From positions 1 to 55,581 of IMG/VR virus record IMGVR_UViG_3300045242_000134: a stretch of DNA of 55,581 nucleotides; one strand, written 5' to 3'. Below are positions 22,751 to 29,989 of the stretch, piece by piece. This DNA comes from a virus. The position numbers and the translations under genes were made by a program. Each line of letters starts with the position of its first letter. Positions within the stretch are counted from its first letter, which is position 1. Under the pieces are notes generated by a model. That model was not told the DNA's origin, did no database searches, and saw nothing but the letters and a program-made list of their open reading frames with translations.

Positions 22751-23454
22751 ATTGCTCAGTTATTAATTGCAGACGACCGGCACGAAACAAGGGTTTGTGT
22801 GATGCGCATTACCAGAGATCGCGCACTCCAAAAGGTCTAATGCCCGGAAAACCTATTGGCGATAAGTCTGGGGAGAACAACCCCAATTGGAACGGAGGAC
22901 AGAAAGAACAAGATGGAAGAATTTATATCCATGTTCCAGATCATCCCCGAGCGAAAAAGAGCGGATACGTGGTGAGGGCAAGGTTGGTAATGGAGAAATC
23001 AATTGGCAGGCTTCTTTCTCCCGAGGAGGTGGTTCATCATAAAAACCAAAACACGCTGGACGACAGAATAGAAAATCTTCAACTGCTTGCCAATGATGCC
23101 GAACATGCACGAATTCATAAGCAAAAACTCATTGAGCACAATGGTACTACGCTTAGTGTAGTCCAATGGGCGGCAAAGATTGGAATAAGAAGTAACACCA
23201 TTTACGACAGGCTCAAAAAAGGCTGGACGGTAGAAAAAGCCTTAACAACTCCATCAATATACGAGGGTAAAAACGTCCTTTTAACTTCAAATGGATTAAC
23301 CCTCACCGTCGCTGAGTGGTCGAAAAGAACAGGGATTAAAGACGACTGCCTTCGAAGAAGGATTATACTCGGATGGTCGGACGAAAAGGTAATCAATACT
23401 CCCGTGAGGATAAAAAATGGAAGACCCAAGACTCGGACTCCCATCGGCAAGTAG
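22747..23454 (+). CDS. HNH homing endonuclease with repeat DNA-binding modules, 235 aa
   Basis: GTG 22747 overlaps the recT stop. An N-terminal zinc knuckle (CSVINCRRPARNKGLCDAHY) precedes the HNH core 'EEVVHHKNQNTLDDRIENLQ' (residues about 94-113). Two copies of an 'TLSVVQWAAKIGIRSNTI...RLKKGWT' / 'LTVAEWSKRTGIKDDCL...RIILGWS' module follow (NUMOD/IENR-type helix-turn-helix). It is on the coding strand here and overlaps the next gene start by 38 bases. It therefore sits inside an operon without breaking it, exactly between recT and its exonuclease. Confidence 0.9.
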   Translation: MNCSVINCRRPARNKGLCDAHYQRSRTPKGLMPGKPIGDKSGENNPNWNGGQKEQDGRIYIHVPDHPRAKKSGYVVRARLVMEKSIGRLLSPEEVVHHKNQNTLDDRIENLQLLANDAEHARIHKQKLIEHNGTTLSVVQWAAKIGIRSNTIYDRLKKGWTVEKALTTPSIYEGKNVLLTSNGLTLTVAEWSKRTGIKDDCLRRRIILGWSDEKVINTPVRIKNGRPKTRTPIGK

Positions 23455-24547
23455 TTTTTCGCTGACTGCACTTTGTCCCGGCAGAGAAGAATTGCTTCGC
23501 TCCCTTCCCGACATTCCAGAGCCGGTTGATGAAGATGCCGCACGCGGCGTAAAACTTCACAGTGCGTGGGAAAAAGAAAATCCCGAAGGACTCGACAGCG
23601 AAGACTTGGAAATCTACGAACGCGGATTGGATCTTGTGAAGCTGGCTGTTGCTCAATGGGTTTCTGACTTCAAAATAGAAAAGTTTATCGAAGGCACAAG
23701 GGAGGAACGTTTTTATTTCCATTCCGGCAATGGAGAACTATCAGCGAGTGGACAAGCAGATCGCCATTATCGTTCTGTGCCCGACGGGTTCCTTCTTGTT
23801 CTAGATTTCAAGAGTTTATACGCGAAGAACTTGGTTCCGAGTGAAATGAACTGGCAGGCTCGTTTTCTGAGTGTCTCTGTCAGTCGGGAGTATTGCGCTC
23901 ACCATTCTCGGTTTTCGTTCTTGAAAGCAATGTGGGGCAAACTTGATACCGTGGATTATGCACCACTCGATTTGGAGAGAGCGGAGTATGGGATTCATAG
24001 CATCCTCTGGGAAAGCCGCCAGCCCCACGCGCAACGTCGCGCTAGTGCCCATTGCAGGCATTGCAAGGCTGCAAGTGGGTGCCCAGAGGCCGCAGCGTGG
24101 CAAATGCTGCCCTCAGTGCAAGCCAAGGCCCAAGGCGACAGCATTACGCCCAAGGTTGCGACTGAATTGGTCGAGAATATCAGCCTTTTAGACTGTGTGA
24201 GGATATTCGAGACTTCGACTGCGAGAAGGAATATCGAAGATGCGTGCAAGGCGCGTCTCAAGGCGCTTCCATCTGGTGAACTCGCCGAATTGGGTCTGAT
24301 GTTCGGAAAACCCAAAATCCTGCGTCCGATCACAAAGGTGGACAAGGCATTTGAATTCCTGCTATCGTTAGGTGTCCCCGTTGATAAGCTTTGGGCTGCG
24401 ACAAAGATGAGTAACGGCGAACTAACGACCGTTGTCCAGGAATCGCTGGGATTGAAGTCTCAAAAGGAAGCGCAAACTTGGGTCCGTGAAAAACTTAGCG
24501 CGTTCATCACCGAAACCCCGACAGAAAAACCTTTGGAGAAAATCTAA
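23417..24547 (+). CDS. Cas4/RecB-like PD-(D/E)XK exonuclease (DUF2800-like), 376 aa
   Basis: 'PSASSFSLTALCPGREELLR' at the N-terminus (first Cys of a cluster), 'GVKLHSAWE' (His-containing motif), 'GQADRHYRSV...LLVLDFKS' (catalytic Asp and D-x-K, residues about 112-134) and 'HCRHCKAASGCPEA' (three closing Cys, about 214-227) give the Fe-S nuclease layout of Cas4/AddB-type enzymes. It would resect dsDNA ends to give ssDNA for the RecT protein. The start ATG lies inside the 3' end of the HNH gene; its stop overlaps the next gene (TAATG). Confidence 0.87.
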   Translation: MEDPRLGLPSASSFSLTALCPGREELLRSLPDIPEPVDEDAARGVKLHSAWEKENPEGLDSEDLEIYERGLDLVKLAVAQWVSDFKIEKFIEGTREERFYFHSGNGELSASGQADRHYRSVPDGFLLVLDFKSLYAKNLVPSEMNWQARFLSVSVSREYCAHHSRFSFLKAMWGKLDTVDYAPLDLERAEYGIHSILWESRQPHAQRRASAHCRHCKAASGCPEAAAWQMLPSVQAKAQGDSITPKVATELVENISLLDCVRIFETSTARRNIEDACKARLKALPSGELAELGLMFGKPKILRPITKVDKAFEFLLSLGVPVDKLWAATKMSNGELTTVVQESLGLKSQKEAQTWVREKLSAFITETPTEKPLEKI

Positions 24548-24702
24548 TGAAGTGGGAATTTGAAATCCGAGGCGGTCTCACTCATGTGCGCGTCTTTATG
24601 AACGGCGCTAAGTGCGGCGATTTGTGTTTTCGTAACGAAGAATTTCAGCAGGTTCGCGAACACTGTCCTTGGATACAATTTATAGAATACATCTCACTAT
24701 GA
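24547..24702 (+). CDS. Small protein, 51 aa, unknown
   Basis: The ATG shares a base with the exonuclease stop (TAATG). 'KWEFEIRGGLTHVRVFMNG' suggests a small beta-sheet protein with one Cys pair (C-G-D-L-C). ATGA coupling to the next gene. Confidence 0.6.
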   Translation: MKWEFEIRGGLTHVRVFMNGAKCGDLCFRNEEFQQVREHCPWIQFIEYISL

Positions 24703-24890
24703 AATTAATCCCATGGCGCTGCTCTGCGCTCGCTCTCTTATGGACGTTGCTTGGAATCGTCCTGCATCTCATTGACCGCAACACACCGCATCTGGACCTT
24801 GCAACGTGGGGAGCGTTGCTGATTGCGAGCGCAAGCTATCTCATTGGAACCGTAGCACTCATCAAACCATTAACCCACATGACCAAATGA
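24699..24890 (+). CDS. Two-span membrane protein, 63 aa
   Basis: ATG 24699 is in the ATGA overlap. Two hydrophobic segments, 'CSALALLWTLLGIVLHLI' (residues about 7-24) and 'WGALLIASASYLIGTVALI' (about 38-56), are joined by a polar loop. Small two-span proteins like this can be holins, but no lysin is adjacent, so membrane protein is the safe call. Confidence 0.7.
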   Translation: MKLIPWRCSALALLWTLLGIVLHLIDRNTPHLDLATWGALLIASASYLIGTVALIKPLTHMTK

Positions 24891-25603
24891 AACCAACAAT
24901 ATGGGCAGTGACTTTATTTTTCACTGCGTACTTCGCCCTCCCAAAATCCCAAGCCGCCATCATCAACCCAACCAACTGCTGGCAGTTCGCCAATCATCAA
25001 GCAGTGGCCGTCAATCAAATCACCAACATCATCGACCAGCCCACAGAAGTGCAGTCGCCGCCAAAAGAGAAAGCGTGGGGTGCAGTTATCTTCTTCGTAA
25101 TTATACTCATGGCGTTCGCCTACATCATCTCTCAACTCATTCGATTGATGGACAAGATAATTCCACCGCCAGAGCCGCCGCCCGAACCGCACGGACCTAC
25201 GAATGGAGCGCCGATTACCTTCAATCCAACTGGAAGTCCAGGGCCTTGCGTATCGAGCCTGAGTAAGAACCTTCTCGATACCAACATGCCGTCATGGGGA
25301 ACGATGGGCTACTACCACATCAGTCAATTCAACTATGTGGACAAGTGGGCGAAGACACCGAGCACGTTTTTTTATTTCTGGTCAACTGGCATGACGACCA
25401 GCACGAATCTCAGCGATTGGGAAGACAGCCATTATCGTGTTGATGCCTATGTGAGCGCCAGCGGAACGTTCTTCGCCTACTACCATTTCAACACCAATTT
25501 TTACAACGCGTACTTCTCAGAGACGACGAATGCGCGAGCGTATTTCGACCTGTCAGACAAACCATATCAACCGCAACAATATTTTAGATTGGACCCGAAG
25601 TGA
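24887..25603 (+). CDS. Exported or membrane-anchored protein, 238 aa
   Basis: ATG 24887 overlaps the previous stop. A signal peptide ('TIWAVTLFFTAYFALPKSQA') is followed by a polar region, a second transmembrane helix ('AWGAVIFFVIILMAFAYIIS', residues about 63-82), a proline hinge (PPPEPPPEPH) and a C-terminal domain rich in Tyr/Phe/Thr/Asn, which looks extracellular and beta-rich. It may sit in the host envelope, for example as a superinfection-exclusion factor; that is a guess from topology. Confidence 0.7.
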   Translation: MKPTIWAVTLFFTAYFALPKSQAAIINPTNCWQFANHQAVAVNQITNIIDQPTEVQSPPKEKAWGAVIFFVIILMAFAYIISQLIRLMDKIIPPPEPPPEPHGPTNGAPITFNPTGSPGPCVSSLSKNLLDTNMPSWGTMGYYHISQFNYVDKWAKTPSTFFYFWSTGMTTSTNLSDWEDSHYRVDAYVSASGTFFAYYHFNTNFYNAYFSETTNARAYFDLSDKPYQPQQYFRLDPK

Positions 25604-25740
25604 GAAGGCGGTTTATTTGTCCGAAGTGTGGCCGTGGAATTCACGATCACCCCAACAAGGTGAAAGCACACTTGGACAAGCACTCTCGTCTTGAAGCTGG
25701 AGCCAAACCTAAAAATAAACTCAACGCCCATAAATACTAA
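25600..25740 (+). CDS. C2H2-like zinc-finger micropeptide, 46 aa
   Basis: GTG 25600 overlaps the previous stop. 'RFICPKCGRGIHDHPNKVKAHLDKH' region: CPKC plus two His spaced as in a C2H2 finger (CxxC-x12-H-x3-H approximately). The tail is Lys-rich. Probably nucleic-acid binding. Confidence 0.6.
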   Translation: MRRRFICPKCGRGIHDHPNKVKAHLDKHSRLEAGAKPKNKLNAHKY

Positions 25741-25741
25741 A

Positions 25742-26185
25742 ATGAAAACAATACTCACACTCATCGCCCTGCTCGCAACGCTCACCGTTCACGCATTTCC
25801 AGGTTGCATCACCAACGTCACCATCGCTTGCATGAACAGCACCCGCGTGCTCATCAACGGTTCGACAAACTACAGCATCCTCCAGACCTACACGAACGCC
25901 ACTTCATTAGACCTGATGGCGCAGGATTGTGATACTGGAACAGTGCTAACATTCACCACGGATGTTTGCCCGCCGTCCGACACTGATATTTGCACAGTGT
26001 CTTGGCAGTGCGATAACCACATCTTTTGCGGAGGTGGAACTTGTAGCCCTGGTAGCTCATTCACCATCACCATGCCAGCGCACACTCAATATATGTCAGT
26101 GAGGGTATATAGCTCGCTCGGTTGCTGCACGCTGACGAAGTGTATTCTTTACCTTGGAAACTTCTGCAACAGTGACCAGCAGTGA
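25742..26185 (+). CDS. Secreted cysteine-rich protein, 147 aa
   Basis: ATG 25742 opens with a clear signal peptide ('KTILTLIALLATLTVHAFP'). About 14 cysteines lie in the mature part, including CDNHIFCGGGTC and LGCCTLTKC, consistent with disulphides after export. I do not recognise the family. It ends without ATGA coupling. Confidence 0.7.
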   Translation: MKTILTLIALLATLTVHAFPGCITNVTIACMNSTRVLINGSTNYSILQTYTNATSLDLMAQDCDTGTVLTFTTDVCPPSDTDICTVSWQCDNHIFCGGGTCSPGSSFTITMPAHTQYMSVRVYSSLGCCTLTKCILYLGNFCNSDQQ

Positions 26186-26204
26186 CCTCATGGGCAGTAA
26201 CCTC

Positions 26205-26429
26205 ATGACCACCCAATCCGAAACACTCACTAAAAGAAAACATACTGCAAAATCATTGTCGTTTCTCGGGTGGAAGCTTGAAATGAGGCTTCAGGAGCTT
26301 AAAGGAGCCGAGAAACGTGTGGCCAGATTGAAACTAGAAATAGCCTCAATTTACAAGGCGGCATGTGATGCTGATTGCGAGAACGACGGAAATGCACATC
26401 GCTCCGAGTGCTCGATTTATAAACTATGA
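26205..26429 (+). CDS. Small coiled-coil protein, 74 aa
   Basis: ATG 26205 is preferred over 26190 because the resulting N-terminus (MTTQSETLTKR) matches that of the following gene (MNQSETLTIR). A charged coil ('KLEMRLQELKGAEKRVARLK') precedes a Cys/His-containing end. ATGA coupling to the next gene. Confidence 0.6.
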   Translation: MTTQSETLTKRKHTAKSLSFLGWKLEMRLQELKGAEKRVARLKLEIASIYKAACDADCENDGNAHRSECSIYKL

Positions 26430-26650
26430 ACCAATCCGAAACACTCACCATCAGGTTTCCGGTTGCGATCTGCGGCTATTGCAGCGGTCGTGGCATTAAC
26501 GATTCGGGAAGTGATTGCCAGTATTGCGACCTGGGCGAAATCGAATCTCCTTTTGACCAAATCGCGCAGAAGGAATGTGGACTGGATTTGAGAGATTGTA
26601 GAACAGACCACGTTTTTTACACCCGAGAAAGGTATTCCAGTCGTGAATAA
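26426..26650 (+). CDS. Zinc-ribbon small protein, 74 aa
   Basis: CGYCSGRG...DCQYCDLG (residues about 17-37) is a CxxCxGxG-type zinc pair like those of DnaJ. The N-terminus QSETLT is shared with the preceding gene, suggesting duplication of the start region or a conserved translation-initiation segment. Confidence 0.65.
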   Translation: MNQSETLTIRFPVAICGYCSGRGINDSGSDCQYCDLGEIESPFDQIAQKECGLDLRDCRTDHVFYTRERYSSRE

Positions 26651-26694
26651 CCCTCAACCCTCGCGGAGTTGTATTGCGAGGTGAGGAACGTGCC

Positions 26695-26868
26695 ATGCAA
26701 ATAGCAATCTCTGTAAAAGTGGCCAATGTCCGAGGCGGATTTGAGTTGGGAGAACTCAACGATTATCTGGCCAAGGGTTACACCGTTGATAATGCCTATG
26801 CCTCAACCGATAATGCTCTACTTGTAATTCTCGATGAACCCAAAAAAGAAACAGACGTTCCAAATTGA
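26695..26868 (+). CDS. Small protein, 57 aa, unknown
   Basis: ATG 26695 follows GAGG with 8-nt spacing. 'IAISVKVANVRGGFELGELN' then 'YLAKGYTVDNAYAST' suggests a small alpha/beta fold. It overlaps the next gene by 35 bases in another frame. Confidence 0.6.
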   Translation: MQIAISVKVANVRGGFELGELNDYLAKGYTVDNAYASTDNALLVILDEPKKETDVPN

Positions 26869-27022
26869 AGTTACTCGTAAAGAGTTTCTTACACTACCAA
26901 TGAAAATCAGACGTAAGGCGTTGAGGGCGCAAGCCAAAGCGTTCAGCGATAAAATGCGAGAGCTTCAAGAAATTCCCATCACCGCCAAGGCGAGACTTAA
27001 CGAATTGAAAGGAAACCCATGA
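26834..27022 (+). CDS. Small basic helical protein, 62 aa
   Basis: Very Lys/Arg-rich ('MKIRRKALRAQAKAFSDKM'). It starts inside the end of the previous gene and is coupled by ATGA to the next. It may bind nucleic acid. Confidence 0.55.
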   Translation: MNPKKKQTFQIEVTRKEFLTLPMKIRRKALRAQAKAFSDKMRELQEIPITAKARLNELKGNP

Positions 27023-27264
27023 CCCCAATCGAAAAGAGTCAAATGAGTACCGAAAAACAGAAAGAGTATTTAATGAAACCTATGCAAATACCATTCGTCC
27101 AAAACGGTCAATTCAAAGGCTCTGTAGAAGTAGAGTCTCAACCCAAAAAATCCTGTCGCCACCCAAATGCCAAAACAACCGGCGAAACTTGTTCTACTGG
27201 ATGCTGTGACGAATACAGGTGCCCAGATTGTGGAAAAGTTTTCATGGTCGAAGTCCCGGATTAA
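27019..27264 (+). CDS. Zinc-ribbon protein, 81 aa
   Basis: 'CRHPNAKTTGETCSTGCCDEY' followed by 'RCPDCGKVF' gives two zinc-binding pairs at the C-terminus. The N-terminal half is polar. It starts in an ATGA overlap. Confidence 0.6.
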   Translation: MTPIEKSQMSTEKQKEYLMKPMQIPFVQNGQFKGSVEVESQPKKSCRHPNAKTTGETCSTGCCDEYRCPDCGKVFMVEVPD

Positions 27265-27265
27265 C

Positions 27266-27796
27266 ATGAACTCACTTGAACAGGCGGAAGCTCTTTACGC
27301 AGCACTCCCAAGACTGGGACAGCGAGAGGTAATTATTGACAGCATCCAAAAGCACCTGGAGGCGTTTGCGAGTGACCTCCAATCCCGTCTCGCCAAAGTC
27401 GAGGAGATAAACCGTAGGGCTTGTGAGGACTGGGCCGACGATGATACCCGCGTGAAGGAACTAGCCAAACCGTTCTTCACTGAATTACAAATCAACGGTG
27501 ATGGCAATTGGGTCGGTGTAATCGACATCGCCGAATTGTTTGCAACAAGATTGGCCAAGGTCGAGGAGGAAAAGAGGGAGTTGCTTGAAGCCGCCTCAGA
27601 CTTACTCGATTACGACAATGAGAATCAATGTCCAGTTTGCCATTGCTGCAACATGGAACTGAGCGACAAAGGCACTGGCCACAAACTAAGTTGCTTGGCT
27701 TACAAGATTCTTAGCCAGCATACACCAGCAGCCAAAGCCCTTGACAAAGCCGCCCTCGCAAAAGGGGAGGCTAAACCTTCGGAGGACCGGCAGTAG
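27266..27796 (+). CDS. Coiled-coil protein with C-terminal zinc motif, 176 aa
   Basis: ATG 27266 is one base after the previous stop codon. Two coiled segments contain a repeated 'RLAKVEEI / RLAKVEEEK' (residues about 38 and 92). CPVCHCCNMEL near residue 120 may bind zinc. It is the last plus gene before strand direction switches; its end overlaps the minus lipoprotein gene by 26 bases. Confidence 0.65.
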   Translation: MNSLEQAEALYAALPRLGQREVIIDSIQKHLEAFASDLQSRLAKVEEINRRACEDWADDDTRVKELAKPFFTELQINGDGNWVGVIDIAELFATRLAKVEEEKRELLEAASDLLDYDNENQCPVCHCCNMELSDKGTGHKLSCLAYKILSQHTPAAKALDKAALAKGEAKPSEDRQ

Positions 27797-28097
27797 TTGG
27801 CGAGGTCGTCGTTGACGCATCAACGCCCGAGTTGACTCCCGATTTGTGCGCCCACACTCCAAGTGCGGCTGACGCTAAAGTGAGTACTGCCGAAATTGGT
27901 ATCGTCCAAGGCCCTGGAACTGTCTGCTGCGCTTTGTTGGCAGTGTTCACTAGAGCCTGCGCCAGATCGACGTTTGGGGCGTTCGTGGGTAGATTTTCAA
28001 ACGAACGAGCGGAGTTTCCTATCGGAGTGCCAGCGCAACCGATTAGCAGCATTGCGCCCAATGCAGCGATTAGACTTAACGGGATGATTTTTTTCAT
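27771..28097 (-). CDS. Lipoprotein with C-terminal membrane helix, 108 aa
   Basis: A lipoprotein signal ends in the lipobox LLIGC (Cys21). A hydrophobic segment, 'TIPISAVLTLASAALGVWA' (residues about 64-82), follows a helical linker. The protein is coupled by ATGA to a membrane protein upstream. The pair resembles a spanin or holin-associated module (small lipoprotein next to a single-span coiled-coil protein), but no endolysin was recognised nearby. Confidence 0.7.
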   Translation of the reverse strand: MKKIIPLSLIAALGAMLLIGCAGTPIGNSARSFENLPTNAPNVDLAQALVNTANKAQQTVPGPWTIPISAVLTLASAALGVWAHKSGVNSGVDASTTTSPTTAGPPKV

Positions 28098-28381
28098 GGG
28101 TTTTGTTTTGTTGGTGTGATTGGCGGTGGGAATCTATGTGGACGACCGATTTCAAACGAAATCTGTGCGATGATCGAGCTTTGTGACAACTGCTCGTTTT
28201 TGATTGCTGAGACTTCTTCCTTCTGTGAAACCATCCCCATTTTTAACACTGCAATGTCTGATGAAATATCCGCGAGCTTGGAATCGTGAGAGTGTAGCGT
28301 TGCTCCCACCCAAACCACGACACCAAGGATGATGCAGGTAACGACGTTGTTGAAAGTGATTTGGCCCTTGGTTGATTCCAT
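28094..28381 (-). CDS. Single-span membrane protein with periplasmic coil, 95 aa
   Basis: An N-terminal helix ('VVTCIILGVVVWVGATL', residues about 13-29) is followed by a coiled coil ('KLADISSDIAVLKMGMVSQK'). This is the layout of i-spanins and XhlA-like proteins. With the downstream lipoprotein it could form a two-component spanin that fuses inner and outer membranes at lysis. That is inference from topology and pairing. Confidence 0.65.
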   Translation of the reverse strand: MESTKGQITFNNVVTCIILGVVVWVGATLHSHDSKLADISSDIAVLKMGMVSQKEEVSAIKNEQLSQSSIIAQISFEIGRPHRFPPPITPTKQNP

Positions 28382-28467
28382 TAGTCATTTTCCGATTACT
28401 CGCATCAGAATGTCAAGCGCCAACTTGAGGTGCTTCTCTATCTTAGAGAGGCGTTTGTTGATTGAAG

Positions 28468-28761
28468 CTAGACAATGCCTGCCTGCTTTGCCAGTACAGC
28501 GATCTTGAATTCGCTTTTTGTGCGGAATCTTTTGGTGATTTGTTTCCAATAGTAGTTGAACGAAAAGGAGTTTTTGAAGTGCAGGGCCGAAGCAACTTGC
28601 CTTCGCGTTAAACCCGCCGCCATGTGTTGAAGAATAGCATCTTGCACTCGGAACTTGAGAGCGCGACGACAGACGATGCACATTTCGGCCTGTGTCCGCT
28701 TCCATCTTCCGCATGGGCATTTATTATAATCGCTGCCAAGACGTTTTGGATCTATGGCCAC
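28468..28761 (-). CDS. Zinc plus helix-turn-helix regulator-like protein, 97 aa
   Basis: CPCGRWKRTQAEMCIVC (residues about 15-31) is a zinc knuckle. 'AAGLTRRQVASALHFKNSFS' is a helix-turn-helix of the kind used to bind DNA. It may be a late transcription regulator. After the stop, the 86-nt gap to 28381 has another frame that reads 'KRLSKIEKHLKLALDILMR' but has no start codon. Confidence 0.65.
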   Translation of the reverse strand: MAIDPKRLGSDYNKCPCGRWKRTQAEMCIVCRRALKFRVQDAILQHMAAGLTRRQVASALHFKNSFSFNYYWKQITKRFRTKSEFKIAVLAKQAGIV

Positions 28762-29111
28762 ACAAATCCGGCGCGGTAGAATTGATGTGACTGTTGATGG
28801 TCAATCTGAACTTCAACATCCCAACCAGCAGGCACCACGCCGTTCGTGATTACTTGCCACGACGGATTGACTAAATTAGGAGTGGACTCAATCACCCATC
28901 TTTGAGTTGCGGTGTTGGTGTTTGGGTTGGTAAACGAGAGTGTCAGTGTAATTAACTGCGGCTTAACAATCGCAGGCGGTTTCTTTTGAACAATCTGCGG
29001 CTCTAGTGGAAACACAACGTGGTGTTTCACCGGACGATTGGCAGTGTCTCGCGGCGAACCGACTAACAGAAGGATGAGGAGGAGGCGGGTCACACGGCCA
29101 CATTTATCCAA
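28752..29111 (-). CDS. Secreted protein with Verrucomicrobiota-type C-terminal domain, 119 aa
   Basis: The N-terminus 'RVTRLLLILLLVGSP' is a short signal sequence. The C-terminal 60 aa, 'WVIESTPNLVNPSWQVITNG' then 'HQFYRAGF', match a pattern I know from exported proteins of Verrucomicrobiota (V.E.T.NL....W..L.N...FYR). This is the best clue to the host lineage. It may be a captured host domain used on the particle or in the envelope. It overlaps both neighbours slightly. Confidence 0.65.
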   Translation of the reverse strand: MDKCGRVTRLLLILLLVGSPRDTANRPVKHHVVFPLEPQIVQKKPPAIVKPQLITLTLSFTNPNTNTATQRWVIESTPNLVNPSWQVITNGVVPAGWDVEVQIDHQQSHQFYRAGFVWP

Positions 29112-29416
29112 TTGCCATTGTTATCAAGCGAGCATCTGAAAAGTGTTCCGTTTGGTGACTGCATAAACAGAGTGGAACACTTGATGCCGTTTTCAACAGC
29201 AAGATCATGAATGGTGGTAAGGCCGTTGTTGTCAACGATAACACCCAGGTCCGAACTGTTGAGTAGGCTCACGCTGATTGCTTGCTGGTCGAATTGAAGG
29301 CGAGCGGTTTGTTTGTCAACGCCAATCCCAGAGCTTTTCAAGACAGCCAAATTGCTTTGAGAGTCAGCGGTCAAAACCAATCCAGTGCTACCATCGGATA
29401 ATGTTAAGTTTTGCAT
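29090..29416 (-). CDS. Beta-rich protein, 108 aa, unknown
   Basis: 'MQNLTLSDGSTGLVLTADSQ' and later hydrophobic/polar alternation suggest a small all-beta protein, perhaps a virion accessory. No family recognised. It overlaps the secreted protein gene by 22 bases. Confidence 0.65.
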   Translation of the reverse strand: MQNLTLSDGSTGLVLTADSQSNLAVLKSSGIGVDKQTARLQFDQQAISVSLLNSSDLGVIVDNNGLTTIHDLAVENGIKCSTLFMQSPNGTLFRCSLDNNGNWINVAV

Positions 29417-29460
29417 ATCAATAGTTGCGTCTTATACATGAATTTAGGATTATACGCAAT

Positions 29461-29500
29461 GAGCGCCGGTTGTCGCCGGTCGCCCATCGCTAAACACAAC
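29461..29500 (+). repeat. 40-nt motif shared with 54682-54720, upstream of an HNH-like gene
   Basis: It begins GAGCGCC and ends TAAACACAAC. About 33 of 40 positions match the complement of 54682-54720 with one gap. GTTGT/ACAAC could close a hairpin. In both places it lies 12-25 nt before the start codon of an HNH-like gene, in the same orientation to that gene. Confidence 0.7.
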
Positions 29501-29512
29501 GCCATTATCGTT

Positions 29513-29989
29513 ATGCCTTCCAAAACATTTACCACACTTACACATGGACAAGCAAGGAGAGGAAATCGCACCCGAGAGTATGAAACTTGGTTGAGAATGC
29601 GTGCGAGATGCACCAATCCAAAATCAAAGGATTACAAAAATTATGGTGGTCGTGGGATTGTAGTTTGCGAACGCTGGAAAAACTTTGAAAAATTTTATGA
29701 AGATATGGGGCCAAGACCAGATAGGCATTCTCTTGACCGAAAAGAAAACAATGGCAATTACGAGCCATTAAATTGCAGATGGGCTACAAAACAGGAGCAA
29801 ATTGAAAACAGGAGATGTAATCGAAATTTCACTATCAATGGAGTGACCGGGACAATGACCGCACTTGCTCGTTATTTTGGATTGAAGCAACAAATAGTAC
29901 AGGCGCGAATTGATAGGTTGGGATGGAACCCTGAAAAGGCTTTTCTTACACCAGTTGGTAAAATAACTCGATGGAAACAGAATGGCTAA
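29513..29989 (+). CDS. HNH-like homing-type protein (NYGGRGI...GNYEP.NCRWAT family), 158 aa
   Basis: ATG 29513 follows the shared motif. 'EYETWLRMRARCTNP', 'NYGGRGIVVCERWKNFEKF', 'DMGPRPDRHSLDRKENNGNY' and 'PLNCRWATKQEQIENRR' are the hallmarks of a widespread phage family usually labelled HNH or AP2 endonuclease; the LDR...NCRWA part aligns with the third HNH segment with His replaced. A C-terminal helix-turn-helix ('MTALARYFGLKQQIVQARI') would recognise DNA. It is the only plus-strand gene in a long minus-strand block. Confidence 0.82.
   Translation: MPSKTFTTLTHGQARRGNRTREYETWLRMRARCTNPKSKDYKNYGGRGIVVCERWKNFEKFYEDMGPRPDRHSLDRKENNGNYEPLNCRWATKQEQIENRRCNRNFTINGVTGTMTALARYFGLKQQIVQARIDRLGWNPEKAFLTPVGKITRWKQNG

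Noticed and set aside
28385-28720. Second open frame across the zinc/HTH gene ending in a coiled-coil-like segment
   Set aside because: It mostly overlaps the better gene at 28468 in another frame; only its last 28 codons look protein-like and they lack a start codon.
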